Position numbers and translations under genes: made by a program. A stretch of DNA of 64,000 nt from Kapaibacterium sp038202665. GTDB lineage: Bacteria; Bacteroidota; Ignavibacteria; Kapaibacteriales; Kapaibacteriaceae. Shown one piece after another: positions 17,424 to 25,183 of this stretch (position 1 is its first letter; the number at the start of each line of letters is the position of its first letter). The DNA lies in assembly GCA_038202665.1 (NCBI GenBank), contig JBBRES010000001.1:23771-87770 (forward strand). Reading direction: 5' to 3'. The notes below the pieces were generated by a model that did no database searches, had not been told where the DNA came from, and saw only the letters and a program-made list of their open reading frames with translations.

Positions 17424-18133
17424 GCAAAAACATCATAGCGCTGGGTGGGGGCGGGTTTTCCATGGAACCGGAGAATACCGCTCTAGACCTTTACGTTTTG
17501 CGAGCTGCTGAAGCTGCAAGGCCGAAGGTGTGTTTTCTTCCGCACGCGGCGAGTGACGAGGCTCGATACTGTCTCAACTTCTTTACGGCCTTCGCTCGGT
17601 ACGACTGTACCCCGTCTTCGTTGTCGTTGTTCACAACGCCACCGAAAGAGAATATGGAATCGTTCTTGCATGAGCAAGACGTGATCTATGTTGGAGGAGG
17701 CAATACGAAGTCGATGCTTGCAGTGTGGCGAGAGTGGGAGCTTGATCGGATCCTTCGTTCATGCTACGAGCATGGCGTGGTGCTGGCTGGCGTAAGCGCT
17801 GGTGCGAATTGTTGGTTCGATGCCTACATCACGGATTCAGCATCACAAGAGCTCGGCGCGCTCACGAACGGACTCGGACTTATCGGCGGAACATTTTGTC
17901 CGCATTACAATGGCGAAGAACAACGTAGACCAACGTTTCACCAACTCGTTGCAAACGGCACCGTGCCCGATGGCATCGCCTGCGACGACAGCGTTGCGGC
18001 ACATTTCAAGGATGGACAGCTACACGTAGCTGTTGCATCGAATCCGTACGCACAAGCATTTCACGTCCGCCGGACAGCCACGGGCGTTACAGAAGAATCC
18101 ATATCCACTCATCATCTCGACACCACTTCATGA
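17417..18133 (+). CDS. S51/peptidase E-like class I glutamine-amidotransferase-fold protein
   Basis: A 238-residue protein of the peptidase S51 (dipeptidase E/cyanophycinase-like) fold. The nucleophile elbow GVSAGAN places Ser127 at the active site, preceded by VIYVGGGNTKSML as in peptidase E. A CPHYN segment supplies the likely catalytic His. The N-terminus (IIALGGGGFSMEP) is typical. Members cleave dipeptides with N-terminal Asp or related amino-acid polymers; the substrate here is unknown. The likely start is GTG at 17417, which is itself the last heptamer unit of repeat R1. The 3' end overlaps the rhodanese gene by ATGA, giving a transcript with the sulfur genes. Confidence 0.82.
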   Translation: MRSKNIIALGGGGFSMEPENTALDLYVLRAAEAARPKVCFLPHAASDEARYCLNFFTAFARYDCTPSSLSLFTTPPKENMESFLHEQDVIYVGGGNTKSMLAVWREWELDRILRSCYEHGVVLAGVSAGANCWFDAYITDSASQELGALTNGLGLIGGTFCPHYNGEEQRRPTFHQLVANGTVPDGIACDDSVAAHFKDGQLHVAVASNPYAQAFHVRRTATGVTEESISTHHLDTTS

Positions 18134-18423
18134 GCACAGAGATCACACCAGAAGCCCTCAAAGCACGCATCGCAGCAGGCGAAAACCTCGTCTTGCTCGA
18201 CGTCCGCAGACCCGATGAACATGCAGAAAAAAATATTCCAGGATCGATCCTAATCACGTTGGATGAACTCGAAGACCGACTCGACGAACTCGAGCCCTAC
18301 CGCAACACAGAACTCATCGTCTACTGCAGAAGTGGCAACCGCAGCGGTCAAGCTTGTATGTTTCTCGACATGATTGGATTCACGGCAACCGTGAATTTGA
18401 AGGGTGGCATGTTGGCATGGTAG
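18130..18423 (+). CDS. single-domain rhodanese
   Basis: A 97-residue sulfurtransferase domain. The active-site loop is CRSGNRSG with Cys66 as the persulfide carrier. The N-terminal part shows the usual LLDVRRPDEHAEKNIPGS segment. Small stand-alone rhodaneses carry sulfane sulfur between enzymes; next to a persulfide dioxygenase-like protein and a TauE/SafE exporter, a role in persulfide handling is likely. The end is short, at KGGMLAW, typical of GlpE-like proteins. It overlaps the upstream gene by 4 bp (ATGA) and the downstream permease by 7 bp. Confidence 0.93.
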   Translation: MSTEITPEALKARIAAGENLVLLDVRRPDEHAEKNIPGSILITLDELEDRLDELEPYRNTELIVYCRSGNRSGQACMFLDMIGFTATVNLKGGMLAW

Positions 18424-19208
18424 GCGTAGAGTTCATCGCCTATATCGTTGCCGTTCTTATCGGCATTTCACTTGGACTTATCGGCGCGGGCGGAGCGATT
18501 GTTGCTGTACCGCTCTTTGTCTATCTCCTTCAAATCCCTCCGACAAGAGCAAGCGGATACGCGTTGTTCGTTGTTGCCGTCTCATCCATCTACGCCGTCA
18601 TTCAACACCATCTTGCACGTCGCATCGACTGGCGAGCCGTGATCGCCTTTGGTATGTCTACAACGATCTCTGTGTTCTTGGTACGTGCCTTCGTGATGCC
18701 TTTCCTCCCTGCCACCTTCACACTTGGACCTATCTCTGTGGAGCGAGATCATGCGCTGATGATCGCCTTTGCTGGGGTATTGTTTGCAGCGGCGATTGGC
18801 ATGCTCAGAAGTACAGAGGAGCGCAGCACGGACACGCCGCCGCACGTCATGCGTCTCACGTTATTCGGTGTTGTGATTGGTGTGATCAGTGGATTTCTTG
18901 GCGTTGGCGGCGGCTTTCTGATGACGCCCGCGCTCGTGCTGTGGGGTAGACTTGACATGAAGCGCGCTGTCGCAACATCGCTGTTTCTTATTTGCGTGAA
19001 CTCTGCGGTTGGTGTTGCTGCGGATATGCGCGCCGGACTCGACTACGATTGGCCGTTCGTCCTCACATTCACGGGTCTCACAACCGTCGGCATCATCATC
19101 GGCACCGTGCTTGGCAAACGCGTTCATGCAACACATTTGCGAAAAGGATTCGGTTGGTTCGTACTGCTAATAGGCACTGGCGTATTACTCCGCGAGCTCT
19201 TCTTCTAA
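18417..19208 (+). CDS. TauE/SafE family sulfite (sulfonate) exporter-like permease
   Basis: A 263-residue integral membrane protein with about eight hydrophobic segments in two repeats, the TauE/SafE (DUF81) layout. The two signature glycine-rich segments are present: IGISLGLIGAGGAIVAVPLF near the N-terminus and GVISGFLGVGGGFLMTPALV in the middle (read in parts: GLIGAGG and GFLGVGGGF). It is expected to export sulfite or other small organosulfur anions, matching the upstream persulfide-oxidising gene set. The ATG at 18417 overlaps the rhodanese stop; the longer frame from 18354 lies inside that gene. A 16-bp tandem repeat follows its stop. Confidence 0.9.
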   Translation: MVGVEFIAYIVAVLIGISLGLIGAGGAIVAVPLFVYLLQIPPTRASGYALFVVAVSSIYAVIQHHLARRIDWRAVIAFGMSTTISVFLVRAFVMPFLPATFTLGPISVERDHALMIAFAGVLFAAAIGMLRSTEERSTDTPPHVMRLTLFGVVIGVISGFLGVGGGFLMTPALVLWGRLDMKRAVATSLFLICVNSAVGVAADMRAGLDYDWPFVLTFTGLTTVGIIIGTVLGKRVHATHLRKGFGWFVLLIGTGVLLRELFF

Positions 19209-19612
19209 TTCTACGATTTCGTTATTGTACACTTTCGCAGTCGTACCCGTTCGTCGCACCTCGCTATCGTTGTCCTATACTTTCGTCGCACTTCGCTTTC
19301 GTCGTACTTCGCTTTCGTAATACTCCCCTTTCGTAGAACTTCGTTTTCGTAGCACTTCGCTTTCGTCGTACTTCGCTTTCGTCGTACTTCGCTTTCGCAG
19401 AACTTCGCTTTCGTAGCACTTCGCTTTCGTAAAACTTCGTTTCGTCGTACTTCGCTTTCGTCGTACTTCGCTTTCGTCGTACTTCGCTTTCGCAGAACTT
19501 CGTTTTCGTAGCACTTCGTTTTCGTAATACTTCGTTATCGTAATACCTCGCTTTCGAAGCACTTCGTTTTCGAAACACTTCGTCTACGAAGTCCTTCGTT
19601 CTTGCAGTCCCT
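19205..19612. repeat. degenerate 16-bp tandem repeat array
   Basis: About 25 head-to-tail copies of a 16-bp unit close to CTTCGCTTTCGTCGTA. The variation is mainly in the last four bases (CGTA, AGAA, AGCA, AATA, AAAA), and one copy has lost a base. Because 16 is not a multiple of three, all three frames are cycled and long false Arg/Lys/Ser-rich ORFs appear on the reverse strand. The array fills the whole gap between the convergent permease and der genes and is unrelated in sequence to the heptamer family. Confidence 0.9.
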
Positions 19613-19653
19613 TGCTTTTTAGCCGAATGCTTTCGCTGCCGTACGTTTTCGCA

Positions 19654-20976
19654 TCATTCGTCTGCGAAGCGGTCCTTGTTTTTCGCACGGAACAAGAAGC
19701 TCACGGGCACACCTTCAAGTTCGAAGTGCTTACGAAGCTGACGCTCAATGAAGCGCTTATAGGCTTCCGGGATGAGTTCCGGGTGATTCGCAAAGAACGC
19801 GAACAGCGGTGGTGCAGATTTCACTTGCGTGATATAGTTAATGCGTAGGTCGCGGCCCTTCACGCTTGGCGGTGGTACACGCTCTAGATCTGGCAGAACA
19901 AGGTCGTTCAGCTTACTTGTGCTTACGCGCATCGTGCGCCGCGCTTGGATTTCCTTTGCCATTTCAAGAAGTCTCGTGACGCGCTGCTTTGTGAGTGCGC
20001 TCACGTACACCACTGGTGCGTAGTCCACTGTTGGCAGCTCTTCCTTGATCTTGCGAGTGAACTCTTCAGATGTATGAGTGTCTTTTTCTACAAGATCCCA
20101 CTTGTTCACGGCGATGATAATACCGCGACGTGATTCCACTACTTGTGCGATGATACGCTTGTCTTGTGCTTCTAGACCTTGCGCTGCATCAACCACTACA
20201 ATGGCAACATCGCACCGGTCAATCGCGCGCGCCGTACGCATCGTGCTATACAGTTCGACTTGTTCTTTGATCTGGCTACGTCTGCGAAGTCCAGCCGTAT
20301 CAATCAGCACCATTTCTTCGCCATAGAACTTCACCGTGCTATCGATTGCATCGCGTGTTGTGCCAGCAATTGGCGTCACGATCATGCGCTCTTTACCAAG
20401 CAACACATTGGTGATCGAGCTCTTTCCAACATTCGGTCTGCCAACGATGGCGATCTTCAATCGGTCATCTTCAACCTCGTGCTCTGCCGGCAGCGCGCTC
20501 ACGATGGCATCAAGGAAGTCGCCGGTACTTCTTCCATTCAATGCGGAGATCGGGAACGGATCGCCAAGTCCAAGCGCATAGAATTCGGATGCATTCAGGT
20601 CGGTTTTTGCATTGTCGCACTTATTCACGACTAAGGTCACTGGCTTACTCGATGTGCGAAGCATGGTGGCGATCGCCTCGTCGATAGGTGTCATTCCGTC
20701 CACCCCATCCACGACCATGATAATGGCATCCGCTTCCTCAACGGCCATCATTGCCTGCTCACGAATGGCCTTATCGAACATTTCCATGCTCTTGGGTACG
20801 ATACCTCCGGTATCGACCAATTGGAACGTATGTCCATTCCACTCGCCAACGGCATAGAGCCGATCGCGCGTCACACCGGGCTCCGACTCCACGATCGCGT
20901 GTCGTTCTTCGATGATGCGGTTGAACAATGTTGATTTGCCGACGTTAGGTCGGCCTACGATAGCTACGAGACTCAT
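19654..20976 (-). CDS. der: ribosome biogenesis GTPase Der
   Basis: An essential double GTPase of 50S ribosome assembly. The first G domain starts at residue 1 with SLVAIVGRPNVGKST and has DTGG and NKCD; the second has IAIVGRPNVGKSS, DTAGLRRRSQ and NKWD. A C-terminal KH-like domain ends with VPVSFLFRAKNKDR. Length (440 aa) is usual. The ATG at 20976 is the true start: the frame stays open upstream to 21156 only because the heptamer repeat array R2 has no stops in this orientation, adding a false leader of about 60 residues. Promoter signals must lie in or beyond that array. Confidence 0.97.
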   Translation of the reverse strand: MSLVAIVGRPNVGKSTLFNRIIEERHAIVESEPGVTRDRLYAVGEWNGHTFQLVDTGGIVPKSMEMFDKAIREQAMMAVEEADAIIMVVDGVDGMTPIDEAIATMLRTSSKPVTLVVNKCDNAKTDLNASEFYALGLGDPFPISALNGRSTGDFLDAIVSALPAEHEVEDDRLKIAIVGRPNVGKSSITNVLLGKERMIVTPIAGTTRDAIDSTVKFYGEEMVLIDTAGLRRRSQIKEQVELYSTMRTARAIDRCDVAIVVVDAAQGLEAQDKRIIAQVVESRRGIIIAVNKWDLVEKDTHTSEEFTRKIKEELPTVDYAPVVYVSALTKQRVTRLLEMAKEIQARRTMRVSTSKLNDLVLPDLERVPPPSVKGRDLRINYITQVKSAPPLFAFFANHPELIPEAYKRFIERQLRKHFELEGVPVSFLFRAKNKDRFADE

Positions 20977-21021
20977 ATGCGAAGTTACGGCTAAAGAGGA
21001 GAGGAAGGTGAAAAGGGGGTA

Positions 21022-21210
21022 GTCAAGTGAGAAGTGAGAAGTAAGCAAAGTGAGAAGTGACAAGTGAGAAGTAAGAAGTAAGTAAAGTGAGAAGTGACAA
21101 GTGAGGAGTGAGAAGTCAAGTGAGAGGTGAGAAGTGAGAAGTGAGTAAAGTGACAAGTGAGAAGTGAGAAGTGAGGAGTGAGTAAAGCGAGAAGAGACAA
21201 GTGAGGAGTG
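21022..21210. repeat. composite repeat R2: heptamer array upstream of der
   Basis: Units GTGAGAA, GTGACAA and GTGAGGA with GTAAGCAAA, GTAAGTAAA and GTCAA spacers, in the same orientation as R1 and without the GC-rich units. It occupies the whole 5' region of der (read leftward), so the der promoter must be inside or beyond it. Confidence 0.88.
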
Positions 21211-21298
21211 GCGCCCTTTTAAGAGCTATGTCACGTTTGGGGGTCATCTAGGCCCCAGGTGGTGGAGGCACCAATCACTATGAAACAAGCATAATCAT

Positions 21299-21676
21299 AT
21301 GAAAAGCGAGCAGGAATCGCCCCTTTTCGTCAAATCTGGGCAGTTAGCGGACCGAATACGGAATATTGCCCATGCAAAGTGGTGGGTTGACACCGACCGC
21401 GACATTCTGCGGCAAGTTCTCCGTTCTGGGACTTCAGTTGGCGCTAACTACCGAGAGGCCTGGTTTGCTGAAAGCAAAAACGACTTCGCACACAAACTCA
21501 AGATTGTCCGAAAAGAGGCGAACGAGACGCTCTATTGGCTTGAACTTCTATCACAAACTCCGAGGTCACACATGTGTACCGACCTTGAATGCGCCCAACA
21601 ACTCGCGCGCGAGATCATCTACTTGACCACCGCGTCAATCACTTCGTTAGGCCGTAAGCCTCCAAAGCCAACCTAG
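21299..21676 (+). CDS. four-helix bundle protein (S23/23S-IVS family)
   Basis: A 125-residue protein of the four-helix-bundle family first seen in intervening sequences of 23S rRNA genes. The family-typical core is clear: a QVLRSGTSVGANYREAW segment (in parts RSGTSVGANYREA), followed by ESKNDFAHKLKIVRKEANETLYWLELL, the helix pattern K..IA.KEA.Et.YWL. Stand-alone genes of this family are common in Bacteroidota and often lie near mobile or variable regions; biochemical function is unknown. It is isolated, between heptamer array R2 on one side and R3 on the other, which have opposite orientations. Confidence 0.88.
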   Translation: MKSEQESPLFVKSGQLADRIRNIAHAKWWVDTDRDILRQVLRSGTSVGANYREAWFAESKNDFAHKLKIVRKEANETLYWLELLSQTPRSHMCTDLECAQQLAREIIYLTTASITSLGRKPPKPT

Positions 21677-21778
21677 CCCATACACTGCAGCCAAACACGA
21701 AAAACATCGGCTATGCTCGACGCCTACGTGCGTCCGATAACTCCCGAAGTACTATACACCAAACCAACTATCGCACTT

Positions 21779-22112
21779 TCCCGGCAGCTTCCCGGCAGCC
21801 TCCCGGCAGACTGTCACATTCCACTCGTCACTTCTCACTTCTCACTTGACTTCTCACTTCTCACTCGTCACTTGTCACTTTACCCACTTCTCACTCGTCA
21901 CTTGTCACTTTACCCACTTCTCACTCGTCACTTGTCACTTTACCCACTTCTCACTTGTCACTTGACTTCTCACTTCTCACTCGTCACTTGTCACTTTACC
22001 CACTTCTCACTTGTCACTTTACCCACTTCTCACTCGTCACTTCTCACTTGACTTCTCACTTCTCACTCGTCACTTGTCACTTTACCCACTTCTCACTTTA
22101 CTCACTTCTCAT
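21779..22112. repeat. composite repeat R3: GC-rich units plus inverted heptamer array
   Basis: Starts with three CCCGGCAG units (21779-21809), then CTTCTCA, CTCGTCA and CTTGTCA heptamers with CTTTACCCA spacers, i.e. the reverse complement of R1. A 36-bp stretch (21790-21825) is an exact inverted copy of 17331-17366. The array ends inside the 3' end of the leftward gene at 22102, giving its stop codon. Confidence 0.9.
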
Positions 22113-23010
22113 TCTTCTGCTTCGCATGCTGCAGTCTCTCCATCAGCACAAAGTCATAGCTCACGAGCATCGTAGAGGCTGAGCCATACATGCCGATGGT
22201 GACGGCTTCTTTGTCGCCAACATTCCAGTAGACATATTCGGATTCGACAACGGCGTGTGGACCGTAGTGCGAGATGAGGTCGTCGACAAAAACTTTTGCC
22301 GCCTGTTCGCGTTGCGTTTTGTCGCGAAACGAGTAGTAGAGCTCCGACTTATATGCACGGTTTTGCGCGTCGATGTGAATGAGGAGAGAGTCGGCCGTGA
22401 AGCCATTGCGACTGTAGTTCTTGAAGGCGAGCACCGATTCTTCGATGCGCTTCTTTACGCAGCCAGAGTCCTTAGCGTAGTCTTCCACATCCTCGCGTGC
22501 AGTCTTCAGCGGCAAGGCGAGAGGCCACCTGCGCACCGTTGTGGAATCATTGAACACAAAATTGTCGGGTGCGAATCGGACGGTCATCAAATCGTCTTCC
22601 GTCACAACGCCAATACTTACGAGATCACCATCATATCCTTCCCACCCTGCAAAGTCCTCGCCAAACCGTGATGGCGCTCCGAGCTTCGTTGTTAGGATGT
22701 CGGTGACACGATCTAAGGTCTTTGCGCCTTCGTAGGGAATGTAGAGTGTGATGGCCGACATTGCATTGTTGCTGTAGTGCACGTACACAGAGTCGGTCTT
22801 CATACCTTCCCACGTATACCCCGTTGCTTGCAACACTTGCTCCGCGCCCCAATCCATCATGCCGTCTCGCACCGTGAGTCCTTGCTTCGCGAGCACCACG
22901 CGCGCATTATCTGCGGGTGCCATGTAAGGCACTTGCGTTGGCCACGGATATTGGGCCATCAAGGAACACGTAGAAAGTAGGAAGGCGGCAAGGAGGAGCG
23001 GACGGGACAT
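22102..23010 (-). CDS. hypothetical exported protein, 302 aa
   Basis: A secreted or envelope protein: a signal peptide of about 19 residues (..CSLMAQ) precedes a mature domain with no family I recognise. It shows alternating strands and helices, an EDFAGWEGYDGDLVSIGV segment and one cysteine (GCVKKR). It is the last gene of the leftward operon, 42 bp after the MoxR gene. The last codons (KQKNEK-stop) run into heptamer array R3, and the TGA belongs to a repeat unit. The native C-terminus may therefore have been replaced or trimmed when the array arrived. Codon use is like the neighbours. Confidence 0.68.
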   Translation of the reverse strand: MSRPLLLAAFLLSTCSLMAQYPWPTQVPYMAPADNARVVLAKQGLTVRDGMMDWGAEQVLQATGYTWEGMKTDSVYVHYSNNAMSAITLYIPYEGAKTLDRVTDILTTKLGAPSRFGEDFAGWEGYDGDLVSIGVVTEDDLMTVRFAPDNFVFNDSTTVRRWPLALPLKTAREDVEDYAKDSGCVKKRIEESVLAFKNYSRNGFTADSLLIHIDAQNRAYKSELYYSFRDKTQREQAAKVFVDDLISHYGPHAVVESEYVYWNVGDKEAVTIGMYGSASTMLVSYDFVLMERLQHAKQKNEK

Positions 23011-23052
23011 GGTAGATCCAACAATGAGTTGATAGCACCGATCATTTGCCGG

Positions 23053-24027
23053 TCACAACGCCTTGATGAGTTCGGCGACGATTGCCGATGGCGTCATGCC
23101 TTCTGCTTCTGCATTAAAGTTTGTGACGATGCGATGCCTGAGCACGCTTGCTGCCACTGCATTTACATCGTCGATCGATGGCGTGAATCTTCCTGAAAGT
23201 GCAGCGCGTGACTTTGCTCCCAAGACCAAGTACTGGGATGCACGCGGACCTGCTCCGTAGCTCAAGAAGTCGCGCACGATCTTTGCCGATGCGGCGCTTG
23301 GGCGGGTATTGCGCACCAACGTTACGGCATGTTGGATCACATTGTCGGCAACCGGTACTCTGCGCACGAGATTTTGATAAGCAATGATGTCTTGAGCGCC
23401 GATAACGCGCGCGAGAGTAGGCGTACGCTCGACGGTTGTGCTTCGCACCACTTCCATCTCTTCTTCCATACTCGGATAGTCCAACCACAGATTGAACATG
23501 AAACGATCCAACTGCGCTTCCGGAAGTGGATACGTCCCCTCTTGCTCGATAGGATTCTGTGTTGCAAGAACAAAGAATGGCTCTTCGAGTTGATACGTAG
23601 TGCCGGCCGCAGTAACGCTATGCTCTTGCATCGCTTCGAGTAAGGCCGCCTGTGTTTTCGGAGGGGTACGATTGATCTCGTCTGCCAAAACGATGTTGGC
23701 GAACACTGGACCCTTAACAAAACGGAAAGATTTATGTCCGGTCGTGATGTTGTCTTCGATTACTTCCGTTCCCGTGATATCACCCGGCATAAGATCTGGC
23801 GTGAACTGAATGCGGGAAAACGAAAGGTCCATGGTTTGTGCAAGCGTGCGAATGAGCAAGGTCTTTGCCAAGCCAGGCACACCAACAAGGAGACAGTGCC
23901 CGCGTGCAAAGAGCGCGATCAACAATTGATCGATGACATCCTCTTGACCGACGATGACCTTTTGTATCTCCGTCTTGACATTCTTAATTGCCGACGATGC
24001 TTGTTGTACGAGTTCTACGTCATTCAT
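23053..24027 (-). CDS. MoxR family AAA+ ATPase
   Basis: A 324-residue MoxR/RavA-type AAA+ protein. It has the family Walker A GVPGLAKTL, Walker B VLADEINRTPPKTQAALLEAMQE (in parts), sensor-1 LATQNPIEQEGTYPLPEAQLDRF (in parts) and a C-terminal lid with a YGAGPRASQ sensor-2 segment. MoxR ATPases act as chaperones for metal or cofactor insertion and usually work with DUF58 and VWA proteins; none is adjacent here, although a VWA-OmpA protein occurs at 37386. It overlaps the cysteine desulfurase gene by ATGA, suggesting a link to sulfur or iron-sulfur cofactor handling (inference). Confidence 0.93.
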   Translation of the reverse strand: MNDVELVQQASSAIKNVKTEIQKVIVGQEDVIDQLLIALFARGHCLLVGVPGLAKTLLIRTLAQTMDLSFSRIQFTPDLMPGDITGTEVIEDNITTGHKSFRFVKGPVFANIVLADEINRTPPKTQAALLEAMQEHSVTAAGTTYQLEEPFFVLATQNPIEQEGTYPLPEAQLDRFMFNLWLDYPSMEEEMEVVRSTTVERTPTLARVIGAQDIIAYQNLVRRVPVADNVIQHAVTLVRNTRPSAASAKIVRDFLSYGAGPRASQYLVLGAKSRAALSGRFTPSIDDVNAVAASVLRHRIVTNFNAEAEGMTPSAIVAELIKAL

Positions 24028-25178
24028 GCTGAAACTTTCTCTGCGTTACGGTAGGCCGATTGTACATCGGCAAGTAGCTGATCGATCTCAGCATCGGTGG
24101 TGAAACGTCCGAATGAAAAGCGTAGTGTGCATGCTGCTTGCTCTGGCGTGCGCGCCATGGCCGTGAGGACGTGCGATGGCTTGGGCTTTGCACTTGAACA
24201 GGCGCTTCCTTTGCTGGCACACACATCGGGCATGGCGTTCAAGAGAATGTCTGCATCGATGGTATCAAATGTGACGTTCGATGTTGTTGCGCTCCGCTTT
24301 GCACGATGTCCGTTCACGTGCACACCTTGCAACCCTGCCAACCCATCTTCGAACTTGTTGCGTAAGGCGCAAATGCGCGCTGCGTCGGATTCCATACAGG
24401 CATGTGCGATCTCGCCGGCTGTTGCAAGACCTACAATGCCCGGAACATTTAGTGTACCTGAACGAATGCCGCGCTCTTGTCCGCCTCCAAACAGCAATGG
24501 TTCTATGTCGCACGTTATCTCTTTGCGAGAGCGTATGAACAACGCTCCGGCCCCCTTTGGACCGTAGATTTTATGTCCGGAAAACGTCATCAAATCAATG
24601 CCAAGCTCGTCTACCTGCAACGGCATCTTTCCATACGCCTGCGTAGCATCGGTCATAAAGAGTGCACCGTTGGCATGGGCTATGGCGGCAAGGGGCTGAA
24701 GGTCTTGGTAGACGCCGGTTTCGTTATTCACGGTCATCACGCTGAGCATGAGGGTGTTGGCGTTGACGTGCCGACCTACTTCGTCAAGGTCGAGTCGACC
24801 CATTCGATCCACCCCAAGAAAGACCACTTCCCATCCACGTTCTTGAAGGTACTTCGCAGCATCGATCACGGCCGCGTGTTCAGAGGCAACAGTAACGATG
24901 CGACGTCGCGCAGAACCACTGCGTTCGGCCTGTCGTGCAGCACCAAGCATGGCAAGATTGATGGCTTCTGTTGCGCCACTCGTAAAGACGATTTCGTTCA
25001 TGCGAGCGCCAAGGTGCGATGCCACTTGCATACGCGCCTTCATAACAGCCTGCTGAGCCATCATGCCACCGGCATGATTACTTGAAGCGTTAAAGTAGAC
25101 GTCGCGCAAGTACGGAAGCATTGCATCGAGTACTGCGGGGTCTACCGGAGTGGTGGCTGCATAGTCTGCGTAGATCAT
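24024..25178 (-). CDS. cysteine desulfurase (NifS/IscS-like)
   Basis: A 384-residue PLP enzyme that removes sulfur from cysteine as a protein-bound persulfide. It shows MIYADYAATTPVDP at the N-terminus, GATEAINLAM, the PLP-lysine motif SGHKIYGPKG, and a mobile catalytic-Cys loop KGSACSSAKPKPSHVL (in parts GSACSS). The NifS/IscS type-I loop is short. The start is the ATG at 25178; the frame continues open to 25568, but only antisense to the permease gene. It is 5 bp from the permease stop and overlaps moxR by 4 bp. No IscU scaffold is next to it. Confidence 0.94.
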   Translation of the reverse strand: MIYADYAATTPVDPAVLDAMLPYLRDVYFNASSNHAGGMMAQQAVMKARMQVASHLGARMNEIVFTSGATEAINLAMLGAARQAERSGSARRRIVTVASEHAAVIDAAKYLQERGWEVVFLGVDRMGRLDLDEVGRHVNANTLMLSVMTVNNETGVYQDLQPLAAIAHANGALFMTDATQAYGKMPLQVDELGIDLMTFSGHKIYGPKGAGALFIRSRKEITCDIEPLLFGGGQERGIRSGTLNVPGIVGLATAGEIAHACMESDAARICALRNKFEDGLAGLQGVHVNGHRAKRSATTSNVTFDTIDADILLNAMPDVCASKGSACSSAKPKPSHVLTAMARTPEQAACTLRFSFGRFTTDAEIDQLLADVQSAYRNAEKVSA

Positions 25179-25183
25179 GGCGG

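Noticed and set aside
16555..17463. 302-residue reverse-strand frame rich in FSLLTSHFS repeats
   Set aside because: It is antisense to the persulfide enzyme gene and comes from heptamer array R1, which has no stops in this orientation. It is not a protein gene.
19264..19578. Arg/Lys/Ser-rich frames on the reverse strand
   Set aside because: They result from the 16-bp tandem array, which cycles through all frames. No start signal or family.
19654..21156. Long form of Der with 60 extra N-terminal residues
   Set aside because: The extra part is a read of repeat R2; Der proteins start at the G1 motif, matching ATG 20976.
21713..22051. 112-residue forward frame with SHFSLVTCHFTHFS repeats
   Set aside because: Entirely a translation of repeat R3; the heptamers are open in all three frames.
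17106..22112. CRISPR array
   Set aside because: The repeats are short heptamers with no unique spacers of regular length, and no cas gene is nearby.
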